A DNA stretch of 64,000 nt from Chlorophyllum brunneum. Lineage: Eukaryota; Basidiomycota; Agaricomycetes; Agaricales; Agaricaceae. The notes beneath the pieces are model-generated. The model saw only the letters and a list, made by a program, of their open reading frames with translations. It was not told the DNA's origin and made no database searches. Position 1 is the stretch's first letter, and the number at the start of each line of letters is the position of its first letter. The position numbers and the translations under genes are program-made. Positions 34,894 to 44,836 of the stretch are shown one piece after another. Location of the stretch: NCBI GenBank assembly GCA_963576785.1, contig OY756148.1:806001-870000 (forward strand), read 5' to 3'.

Positions 34894-37552
34894 CTATGTC
34901 AAATCAATTACGTCTTGTTCTGCGAACGCTGGTCTGGCATGACTCGTTATCGCCGTCACCTTTCCTTTCACCCTAGCACGGGCCAGTCGAAGAGGGGCGA
35001 CACTCGGTTTTGAAATACCGGAATATCCAGTATCGGACTCGTCATCTGATATGGTGATGGTCGTTGAATCCTTCCCAGATACCGCTCCTTCATGTCGTGG
35101 TGACTGTTGCCTTCTCGATTTACGTGGGGATTTGTGAACTTGCCGGGTAGCATCTATTTCGTCTTGGCTCGTGTATTTTCTCCGATAATTTTGGTCCACG
35201 TACGGCGCTAATGTCGTTTGTCTCCGGTTCGTCGCTTTTGTCCGCTTGATGGGTAAATTGGGTTTCCCGTGGTTGTCATCATCTGAGAGGGATATATACC
35301 CTTGGATCCTGTTAGTGGTGGCTTTCTTTGTAGGTTTTATTGGACGCGCGATTTGATATAAGTCGGCAGGCAACTCTCCCTCGGAATCGGTCAAAGCAAG
35401 AGTGCTCTCGATTGCCCGCAGGGATGGGAGGGTTGAGGATTGAGTTGATGGGTCGAAAATTGCAGCTACTTGGCTGACTTTGGATAGGCTGGTAGATCGA
35501 GAAGAGGATTTTCTGGTAGCTGTGGCCGTACGTTTGGGAGCGGTGATAGTGGGTATGATGGGTAGCTCGCCCTCATCTTCGGAGGTTTCTTCCTCTTCTT
35601 CCTGCCTAGCTTCGATTGGCGAAGAGGATAGATGCGGTTTTCGCTTGGAGGGTGTCTGAGGTGAGAGCTCATTAAGCGATCTGTTTTGAAGGACAGGCTG
35701 CAATGGTGCAGGTGCGGAGGCTGCTTTGCGAATCGGGGAATCAGTCGGTGCCTTGGGAGCTGCTTTCTTTTTCGCAGGTGCTTTCTTCCTTTGTTTCTTG
35801 CGTTCCTGCGTATCCCTAAAGTCCTTAACCAACTTTTTCTCCACGATGTCGACCATACAGGCTGGCATCCACAGACGCAGGTGACTATCAGGGTCAGCAG
35901 GCTCCTTCGACTTTCCCTTCTTCCCACCCCCGCTTTCATCGTCGTCGTCATCTTCATCCCCTTCAGAGACCCACTCGTTCGGACCTTCCGGTTGACGCAA
36001 GCCTTTAAGTCCGGATTCTGCGATTCGAACGAGCTGACCCGGTGCGACTTCGACTCGGTATTCAAGCAAACCATCAGTAGATGCGTGAGTTCGTTCTAGT
36101 GAGATGTTGACAAGGAGTCTCGGATTTGTGCCCAAAACGTCTTCTGCGGTTGAAGGGGACTCATCGTCCAGGCGGATAACTGAAAAATGTTTAGCGATCA
36201 TCTTGGATGGTGTACCATAATCCTCTTCTTCGTCTACTAACTGGTTATCGGACTTGCGTGGTGTGGCGGGGGAGGTGGTGGTCTCGTCGACATCAAGGAC
36301 TGCGCGCCGCAGTATTCGTAAGACAGCTCCAGGCCAGAGGACTGTCCGAAATCGTTTTATGATGGCTTCCTTGTACCCCCATTCGAAGTAAAGCTCGCAC
36401 GCGGCGGCCAACGATGCAACCTTTGGCTCCTTTAACCAGGTGATTTCAGGGTTTTTACCTCCATGACCGAGACTTTCGGAGGTGATTGGTTGAACGTAGC
36501 AAAATAGGATGTCAAGACTAGGAAAGGTGTCCGGAATGGAATCGGAAAGTGAGACGGATTTGCGTGCCATGAAGCCTCGAGAGTTGGTCTTGAGCTCATG
36601 ACGAAGTTCTTGACGCCAATTATCCAGGAATGTGATTAATCCATCTTTCGAGAGGTTGCGAGCAGCTTCGTATAAACTATCGCCGAGGCCACATCGAGCC
36701 AAGGCATGTGCAGTAGCTATTCCACAGCCTTCCAGACCTCCTCCATAGTCACCACCACGCAGGAGTCCCATGAGGATTAGGCCGCCTCGGGTGAGTTGGA
36801 TGTCTGGATGATCACAGAGATCTTGGAAATGAAAGACACGGGTATGGTTTTTGTCATCCCTGCCTTCAGAGTTGAGGACAGGGTTGGCCTTGTTGCCGGA
36901 TAGATTGTTGCTCTGGCTATTGAGATAGCGTTAGGGTTGATACAGAATAAAATTTGGCAGAAAGCTCACTTGCGAACGACAGTCACTGCTCCGAACAAGA
37001 ACGTGTCAACGTCATCCGACAGAATTCCATCGATGACTCCAATACGGTTGAGGTACGCTAATTCAGCTTCAGCTTCGCCTGGGGCCTGAGAATGAGGTTA
37101 ATGGAAAATCAATTAGAGGTTATGCGCCGACGCTGCACCATTCTCCACTCGAATCCAAAGGCCTCGACGATCCTTTTCATCCCGGGTATGAGTTTGTGTC
37201 CTTCTTTGTTGATATGCTTGCCTCGCTTAAATTCAGGACGTTTAGGTCCATCGAATACAAAGAGGGGGAGGAAGGGTGCTTTCATAAGCGTAGCACAGCG
37301 AAAGAACAACGTTCGTAAAACAGGATTCTCGCCTTCCTTCCCGTATTCGGCGTGAAAAAACCATATGCTGGCGTCGATTCCTATGCGGTAGCCTCTGAGA
37401 CCTCCCGAGTTGGCTTGAAAGCCCTCTGTCACAGCTAGCTCTGTCAGAGACCGGGTTTTGGCTGCGGGTTTGAGAACCTGAGGATTGGGTGAGTCTGGGA
37501 ATAGAGGAGAGGATGACAAGGTACGTACCTCCCAAAGGCCAGCGACACCCAT
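34894..37552 (-). CDS. GEN1: GEN1/Yen1 Holliday-junction resolvase (XPG/Rad2 family)
   Basis: Structure-specific nuclease that cuts Holliday junctions after replication or recombination. Four exons (37552-37529, 37477-37139, 37085-36970, 36916-34894) give 833 residues. The N-terminus MGVAGLWEVLKPA is the family start (Gly2 wedge). The XPG-N domain has IGIDASIWFFHAEYG and the XPG-I domain has APGEAEAELAYLNRIG with the catalytic Glu/Asp and SDDVDTFLFG. A helix-two-turn-helix follows with GGDYGGGLEGCGIATAHAL. A segment around RLLVNISLERTH...EYRVEVAPGQLV may be the chromodomain-like element known in GEN1. The last 350 residues are disordered with basic and Ser/Pro clusters (SPIRKA, SPRKSRRQQSPRH), likely phosphorylation and nuclear-import sites, and end DVIDLT. 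Convergent with tuberin. Confidence 0.95.
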
Positions 37553-37602
37553 GATGGGCAAGTTCAACTGGGCGTAAAGCTCATTGTCGTTAATTGAACG
37601 CG

Positions 37603-37612
37603 ATCACGTGAT
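37603..37612. promoter_or_regulatory. Palindromic CACGTG site upstream of GEN1
   Basis: ATCACGTGAT, a perfect 10-bp palindrome 51 bp before the GEN1 start codon. It contains the E-box core CACGTG bound by bHLH factors such as Cbf1-type proteins. Position supports a regulatory role, but a single short site is weak evidence. Confidence 0.35.
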
Positions 37613-37653
37613 ACAGAGGTGAGGCGCGTGAGGCTAGATCTATTCCGAGATTA

Positions 37654-38260
37654 CTCCAGCATCTGTTCTACTATCTTTCCATAATCTTTGTCGTTTATCA
37701 GTATGAGTGAGAAATAGCTAGTGTGTGTATAACGACCTTCACATGTCGCTCGGACTTTAGATAACCCTGATACCTGTTTCTCCTCTGTTTGATCATCGCG
37801 TAGAGTTAGGTCATTCCTAGCGTCCTCAAACGCCGACTGCAAGTAGAATATTGTTATATGATTAAACTAGGAGGGTTCATGCTTACGGCATAATTCTTGT
37901 TTAGGCTTTGGATCTGAGTCCATAGTGTCCTTATTCTGTCCTCTGTGGATGCGTACTCGAAAACGAATGTCGCGTAGACCGCTTCTCTGCCTTGGGATCA
38001 GAAGATTGTAAGAGTCAGAAGAAATATCGTACAGCTGCTGAATGCAGTTCTGCACTGCGTCATTTGTCGCATTTATCTCGACGATGGCTTGTTCACAAAT
38101 CCGACTGTGGTCATACGCAAATAGTGCAGCTCACTTCTTCCGACAATTTGTGTTCAGCCAGTTGGAGAAACTTTTGCTGTTTTACTTGATGCTTGCGCTC
38201 TTGTTGAGCTGAGGATAAGTGATGAAAATCAGTAGGTCAAAATGTGAACACGGAACGGCG
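37654..38260 (-). CDS. Small coiled-coil protein of unknown function, exon model approximate
   Basis: I do not recognise this gene. Minus-strand segments that splice with consistent phases read EINATNDAVQNCIQQL, EAVYATFVFEYASTEDRIR, TLWTQIQSLNKNYA and SAFEDARNDLTLRDDQTEEK, linked by short GT-AG introns (for example CAGCT|GTACGAT...GGCAG|AGAAG and GCC|GTAAGC...TTGCAG|TCG). The upstream segment QERKHQVKQQKFLQLAEHK is also heptad-like. The composition suggests a small, mostly helical coiled-coil subunit of some complex, about 120-150 residues. Start codon and 5' exon are unclear; the stop probably lies near 37660-37675. Confidence 0.4.
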
Positions 38261-38296
38261 AACCTGCGTATTGCTTGAGCAGGGCGCGTTCGAAAC

Positions 38297-39700
38297 TTAG
38301 CGAATAGTATTAGTTTGGGCGTTGGGAATCATGATATTGAGGACCTTGGATTGCTGCTGCTTGGTGAGCTCTCGAAGACGAACTCTTCCGATGAATTTTT
38401 CTGGGGCATGATAGGAGAAGGCAGAAGGGAAGAGGTGCATATATCCAGTCCCTGATCGCGAGAAGCATCGGCAGCGGAGCAAATAAATACAAGCAGTGAA
38501 TCAAGATTAAGTGTTCCTGCATATAGAGAAGCGGGAGCAGAGCAGTACAGTATTGTGGATGGTGTCATCAGGCGCTATGTTAACAGAGTCGTTCGACGAC
38601 GGCAATGGTAAACTGGCACTGGGAACCGCATCCGTAAAACTAGAAGCAGATTCAACCAATGGTACTTGATGCCACGGTTGCCAGATACACAGTGAGCAGC
38701 CCTCCCTGAGATCCGCAGGGTTACATGACGATGCTGCTTTGGAGGTATCCGGAAATTTGATCACTACATATACGAGACTTTTTCGAGAGGAGAAAGGCCG
38801 GACTGGGACGAGGATACGACATAGAGTGATGGATAAGCATGGCTTGCGAGAGCCGCTGGAGACAGTATGTAAGATCTTGCAGACGCGGAAGGAAAGGTCA
38901 GAAGACGCCGATTGGCGAGCAGATTCCATGGAGGTCCTCCAGAGATACAATGATGTATGAGATTTGTTGTAGATACGAGATGCTCTTGCTGCAAGACCCC
39001 CTCTGCTTGGATGAGATATCGCAAAGGTAAATGAGAGAAAGAGTACGAACCTGACGTGTTTATTCTTCTGCGGACTCATGAGGACATCTGGTTTTTGGTC
39101 TCGGCCAGATTCAGTGCCCAGTCTGTGGTCCTGAAGTCGAAGTAGGATAGAAGAGAGTTCCACAGAGTCGTCGTTTGAAGAGGTGTCCGAGAGAGGTGCG
39201 AGATGGGTTGTGGAGAGAGGCTTCATTTCCCTCGCATGAACGGTAGTAGGTAGCTCTGGTACATGTAGAGGCTTCAACGGTACCGTGACTGAAGACATTT
39301 GCTCATTTATGAAAGCTTGTGGTGGTGGTAGTGGTTTTGTCGCTTTCGAGAGGTGGGTATTCCTTTGAGGATTCGGGATTGTTGGAGGCTCTGGTCGTTT
39401 CATTGGGATGGGTGGTTTGACCGGCCGTGGATCGTGTGGGATAGGTTGTCGTTGCATTTGCACAGGTTGTTTCCGCTCGGGTACGGACGCCTTGAGCTGA
39501 GGTATTGGGAGTTGTTGAAGGCGGGAGGGCATGCTCACTAGTTTCCTGCAAGATGTCGCCGTCGTCGATGACGATGCTAGTTTGTCGAAAGCGGATTGGA
39601 AGTTTGGGACATGGGAACGTTGTTGTGGTTTTTTAGTAGGCAGAAAGCCTTCTGGTTCAGCCAAAATTCGCCGTCGTTTCTTGGCCTGTTCTGAATGCAT
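38297..39700 (-). CDS. Basic, Pro/Ser-rich protein of unknown function
   Basis: Not recognised. The chosen start is ATG 39700-39698 (MHSEQAKKRRRILAEPEGF); a GTG-started extension exists upstream but has no support. The first ~215 residues are disordered and rich in Pro, Lys and Arg, with a bipartite-like basic cluster (KKRRR) that may direct it to the nucleus. An intron begins after KNKHVR (GTTCGT donor). The second part has SDLSFRVCKILHTVSSG, LCRILVPVRPF and EGCSLCIWQPWHQVPL, which look like beta strands of a small folded domain. The 3' exons are ambiguous: the last frame ends at either 38310 or 38297 (KFIGRVRLRELTKQQQSKV). It is divergent from the GH3 gene. Confidence 0.5.
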
Positions 39701-39837
39701 CACAAGAGGTCGATGTATTGGCTCAGACACGTGCTGCACGACCTTAATTATAGTCGGCTCTCCCCGGCCCGAAGCAGGCCCGACTGAAACCCATTCAAGA
39801 AGCTCCCATGGGACGACATCTTGGATAGAAAGTCAGT

Positions 39838-41777
39838 ATGGCCACCTTGGACGAAGCGACCCGGAGGGAAATTGGCCAGGTATCACTTTTGTTCATATCT
39901 ATCGAGGTGGTAGGACCTAAACGAACACTTTCTTCCAGCACTTGGTCTTTGGTTTTCATGGTCATGATGTCAGCGAGGATGCTAGGAATCTCATTTCCAA
40001 GTACTACGTGGGGAACATCATCCTCATGAGGAGGAACATTCGAGGTCTCGTCCATTATCTATGTTTCGACTTTCCTGGCTGATATGTTACAGATGCCGAA
40101 CAAGTACGGCAGTTGGTCAAGAACTTGCAGCTGCTTGCCAAAGAGGCTGGGCATGAGAGACCCCTATTGATTGGTATAGATCAAGAGAATGGTGTGCCAT
40201 CTTGTAATGTTCCTTCGGTAGTGATGGATGATTTTATAGGTCTGGTTTCCGCGTTCTCGTCCCCCTCTGCGGGAACCCAGTTGTACGTTGATATTGCTCG
40301 CAGTCGAGTCAAGCATTGATGATCAAACTAGCCCGGGTGCCATGGCTCAAGCTGCCATTGGTGACATTGACATGACGCGAGAAATTGCTTCGTCGTGTGG
40401 TGAAGAGCTCAAGCTCGTTGGGATCAATTGGACATATAGTCCAGTTGCCGATGTCAACATCAATCCCCTGAATCCAGTGATTGGTGAGTACACGGGTCTT
40501 TTGATGAAACGTCTTCCGAACACTGATATGGAATCAGGTGTGAGATCTTTTGGGAATGGTAAGTGGGAATCTTGCCAAACCTCGACTAGTGCTAATCATT
40601 TCTAGATCCAAAACTTGTTAGTGATTATGTTGCGGCAGCTAGTCAAGGCTTTGTATCGGCAAATGTGGCGTCTTGTGCGAAACACTTCCCTGGACATGGT
40701 GATACTAACGTCGACTCTCACCTCGCCTTACCCGTCATCAATAAAACCAAAGAAGAGATCGAAGGCGGTGACTTGCCTCCATTTCGGTCAGTGATCACAG
40801 CGGACATACCCAGTATCATGACGGCGCACATTGCACTACCACTTGTGACGGGCGATAATACCCCAGCTTCGCTTTCTAGAAAGGTGACTAGGGACCTGTT
40901 GAGAACGGAGCTGCGCTATGAGGGTGTGATAGTCACGGACTGTTTGGAAATGGATGCGATATCCGCGATGGACAAAGGCGGGTGTGGCAGTGAAGAAGGC
41001 GCAGTCCGGGCGATAGCCGCTGGTGCTGATGTTGCAATGATTTGCCATACCTACATTCGGCAGGTAGGGGCCGTCGAGCGGCTTTGGGCCGCAGTACAGG
41101 GCGGGAAGATCTCATCAGCAGAGTTGAAACGTTCTGGGGAGAGAATTGACGCTATGAAAGATAGATTTGCCGGTGATTGGAGGAGCGTTTTGCAAGAGCA
41201 TGCGGCAGGAGTGTTTACGGATTCGTGGAGGTTGCTCAAGGAGAGAAATGCCCGTTTGAGCCTTGAAGCGTACCGAAAAAGTACGACAGTGGTCATGGAT
41301 ACCGGGTCTCTGCTGCCTCTCAAGTCCTCTCGGATCAAGGAAATTGCGCTTCTTACTCCGTTGCGGGGAGAGATCAACAAGGCCGTTGATGGGTCCAGTA
41401 CAGGTGACGAGCCAGTGCGGAACACAGCGGCTCCGTACGACGCGCAATTTGTCAGGATTCTGGAAAAACAGGCAGCGGTCAAACATATCATTTACGGTCC
41501 GGGTGATTCATTGTTTGACAGCGGAAGGGCTGATGCGGTGATTTTCGTGACGCGAAATGCTCTGAGGGCAGAGTGGCAATGGTCTGTGCTGCAGAAGACG
41601 GTTGAGGTATTGCAGGAGCGAGTTCCGGTGGTGGTTGTGGCGAGCTGTGACCCGTACGACTTGCAACTGGCTGACTCAGGGCTGACCCGGAAGAGAGTTG
41701 CATTTGTGAGCACACATGAGTTTACCAGGGAGGCGTTTGCAGGTGCGGGTCGAGTGATATTTGGAGATCACGTGTAG
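39838..41777 (+). CDS. GH3 glycosidase, NagZ-like beta-N-acetylglucosaminidase
   Basis: Glycoside hydrolase family 3 enzyme of the NagZ type, expected to release N-acetylglucosamine. Exons: start ATG 39838 ([14 protein letters not shown]), then [95 protein letters not shown], a 21-nt exon (40538-40558), and a long last exon to 41777. The NagZ signature [18 protein letters not shown] is intact, including the His-Asp acid/base pair. The nucleophile Asp lies in [14 protein letters not shown]. The ~200-residue C-terminal domain is less conserved. No signal peptide is visible, so it is probably cytosolic, unlike secreted GH3 beta-glucosidases. Confidence 0.9.
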
Positions 41778-41993
41778 ACACAGCCATAGGGTACGCTGTC
41801 GGCTGTGGACTGGATGTAGTCTATCTACTCCTCTGACTATGCGACGGCTGTTTGGGCACAACAGAACAAGAACGCCGAAAGGCACGCCCAAGGAGGCCCA
41901 GTTTCCCGCTCTAGACGTGCGCCCTTTCCCCACCCCCAGACCCTCTCTCATCTCTTCAGCAGGATTCCGCATCGACCCCAATATACCACCAGC
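41778..41993 (+). promoter_or_regulatory. Promoter gap before VHS-GAT gene
   Basis: About 216 bp between the GH3 stop and the next start codon on the same strand. It includes a CT-rich stretch before the ATG (CCCCACCCCCAGACCCTCTC), common before basidiomycete start sites. Confidence 0.35.
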
Positions 41994-44606
41994 ATGCCCT
42001 TGCCGCAAGCAACACCCCCGCCCAGCCCCCACATCCATCCAGGCTACCCCGCAACTCCTCCAGGGAAGAAAACGGACACGATCCCATCGTTCCTCACGGT
42101 GAGCTACTCCCCGCATATCCCCATATCAGCCGCCCGCTCATTCCATTTTTTGGTTTTATTGAGGAATTGCCCCGCTTGGAAGCCCCAATAAGCCCACATC
42201 ACCCTCGCCCTATTATGCATCATCCCAAGCGTCTCTAATCTCGGCCAATAAACACCAGCGAGAGCGTGATACCGCTCATCAGCATGCACCACATATCCTC
42301 AGGGCCCTCGAACCTTCAAATGTGGAAGCTATCCCCTATCTCAATAGATCTACTTCTGAAGATGGCTATTCTACCGTCGAGATACCGTCCCGTGAACCCA
42401 AAGACTCTGGAGAAAAGCGCGAGAAGAAGGCTTTCTGGTCATGGGACCGGAGAGATAGTGACAAGAGCGGGGGTGGCTATGGTCGGGGTAGGGATCTCCT
42501 TCGGAAAGAGGACGAAGAAGTGACCAAAAAGATCGGTAGCGTCTTCCATCGTCCATCTACGTCGCCCTTCTCATCTACCCTCTAGGGTATCTCACTGCAA
42601 CTGCCTCGGAAGACTGGGAGCTTGTGTTGGATGTATGCCATCGTGCGTCTGCCAACGAAAATAGTGCCAAAGAGGCTGTGAAGGCACTCAGACGAGAGTT
42701 CAAGTACCTCAATTTCCTCATCTATCATTTGAGTTTCTCATGAGCCCTCTAGGTATGGTGAACCTACCGGGCAGCTGTCGGCAGCACGGGTACGTCGTTC
42801 CCGGATGCGAGCTATTCCCTGATTGACTGGGGCTTTAGCTATGGGCCATCATGCTCAGACATTGTTCGGATGTTTTTGTCACCCAATCTCTGAGTCGTAA
42901 ATTTCTCGAGACAATCGAGGAGCTCCTGACCAACCCAAAAGCCTCGCCTGTCGTGCGGGAGAGACTTTTAGATGTGATTGCGGCTGCCGCATATGCTAGC
43001 GGATCGAGTACGTGCTCAGCTGATTTCGTAGCTATGGATACAAAGACTCGGATTACTCTAGAGAAGGACAGTAAGAGTGACCGTGACAGCTTTCGAGCAC
43101 TCTGGCGGCGCGTTAAGCCCCCCAATAAACCCGATGAGGTCGGCATTTCATCTTATATTTCCTTGTGGTCCTGACATCCTTGTAGGGTATGCCATTTGCG
43201 AGCGACGACGCCATTTTCAGTCCTCCCGTTGCGCCTCGGACGCCGCAATTTGATGCTCCAATTTTCGTGCTAGAGCCTCAAATTCTGACAAATGATATTG
43301 TCCCAACGTCACCCCCAACTCAGGTTCGTTGAATACCTACTCTGCCACTCTGTCACTAACCGAGATTACAGACCCGTTCGCACAGGCAGCGGCGATCCCC
43401 AACACGAAATCGCATTATACCCCACGATGAAGATGTTCGTCGGCTATTACAGGAATGCAAGATCGGGCAAGGAAACGCTTCGTTACTTTCTCAATCTCTT
43501 TTTCATGCTAGACCGGAGACATTCAAGAAGGATTCTGTTATTAGGGTCAGCAAGATTCACATTCCAGTCATGGTTATATATTTAAGCTCTGCAACAGGAA
43601 TTTTACCGAAAATGTCGCTCGTCTCAGGAGCTCATTTTCGCTCAGATTTCTTGGGCAACGGCTGAGGCAGAGAAGTCGATTGTGGCGAGAGAAGCTAAAC
43701 GTCAGTCCAAAGAAATGAACGGGGCAATTCAAGACACAACAAAAGAGGAGGAACTTTTGGCTGCGATTCTGGCCGCGAACGAGGAACTTCTTGAAGCTTT
43801 GAAGCAGTATGATGATATGGACCGGGTGGCTAAAGAGCGTAGGGTCGAGCATCGTAGTATGAAAGAAAGTAAAATGGAGCGCAGGGTGAGTGCGGTTGGC
43901 GACCTTTAGGGGGTAAATCTAACTCTTTTGATACAGGAAATACAGGAGATTTTGGAGCCACCCAAACGCAACTCGCACCATTTTGCTGCAAGTCCTGCTT
44001 CCCGAAGCCCTTCCCCGCCTGTACGAAGCGCATCCCTGGATCATAGTAACGAGCGCCAGCGACATCACCTGGACATCCTCGCCGGGACACTTGCCCCACC
44101 ACCTTCGGCCCCGTTCGGTCCCCGTTTACCTGGCTACTTCTCGGTGCATTCACGTACGCCTTCACCCAATACAGGCCCCGCTGACACGCGAGAAGTGAAT
44201 GGAGCATACCACGCCGAGCCGTTGACGTTTGTTGGTCGCCCCAGCTACGATGATGGCGGCACGGAGCTAGAGATACCACCACAACCGAGCGCGAAAGCGC
44301 TTGGGAAACAGAAGGCGGTTGATATTGGACAATCTGACCGTATGTACCGCACCTTTGCTTAGGACCATAATTTCGACTAACATACCCTCAGCCCATCCAC
44401 AAGACACGGAGGATGGCAATTATTATGACGTCGTTCCTAACAGACGCAATTCCCATACCTTTGACGATTCAGATCATGACGATCAGCTCGACCCTCCTTG
44501 GCACAGACCTACTCATTATGTATATGATGCAGCAGCAGAACGGTCGGCGCAACGGTTGCGCGAAGAATGTGACCCGGAGACACTACTGGTTGTCGGTGTA
44601 CATTAG
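41994..44606 (+). CDS. VHS-GAT domain protein (Lsb5/GGA-like endosomal sorting)
   Basis: Cytosolic adaptor that links ubiquitinated cargo, Arf/actin and endosomes. Start ATG 41994 (MPLPQATPPPSPHIHPGY), stop TAG 44604-44606, about 11 exons. After a disordered N-terminus comes the VHS domain: VTKKIGYLTATASEDWELVL, CHRASANENSAKEAVKALRR, GEPTGQLSAARLWAIMLRHC, FVTQSLSRKFLETIEELLTN. A GAT-like helical domain follows: RRLLQECKIGQGNASLLSQS, the SSQELIFAQISWATAEAEKS segment, and LLAAILAANEELLEALKQYD, which matches the ubiquitin-binding end of GAT. The C-terminal half is disordered, Pro/Ser-rich and ends with an acidic stretch. No gamma-ear domain is present, so Lsb5-like is more likely than GGA. Confidence 0.8.
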
Positions 44607-44713
44607 TGTGCGCTACTGGTGTATAGAGTATATTCCACCTGCTTTCTATGTTGTGTTCTTTGGTATCGTTCTTGCTTAATTTAATTTGGAGTGACCGAGG
44701 TGGACGCGGCAGT

Positions 44714-44719
44714 CACGTG
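44714..44719. promoter_or_regulatory. CACGTG E-box upstream of LeuRS
   Basis: GTCACGTGTC about 120 bp before the LeuRS start codon. TCACGTG fits the Cbf1-type bHLH site. Weak evidence alone, but it repeats the motif seen before GEN1. Confidence 0.3.
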
Positions 44720-44836
44720 TCATATGACCTACGGGAGATCTTGAGGCGTGACTCGGGCTGAGTGCAAACGGACAAGCTGATTTTCTCGATACAGACGTGC
44801 TTCCGTCCCAGGATTTTCCTGGCCAGATCCTACGCC

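Noticed and set aside
35466..36099. Open frames of 202 (minus) and 137 (plus) codons within GEN1
   Set aside because: They overlap the long continuous GEN1 exon. Their composition reflects the repetitive Lys/Ser/Glu codons of the disordered GEN1 tail.
41761..41780. CACGTG at the end of the GH3 gene as a regulatory site
   Set aside because: It lies in the last codons of the coding sequence, so its function cannot be separated from the protein code.
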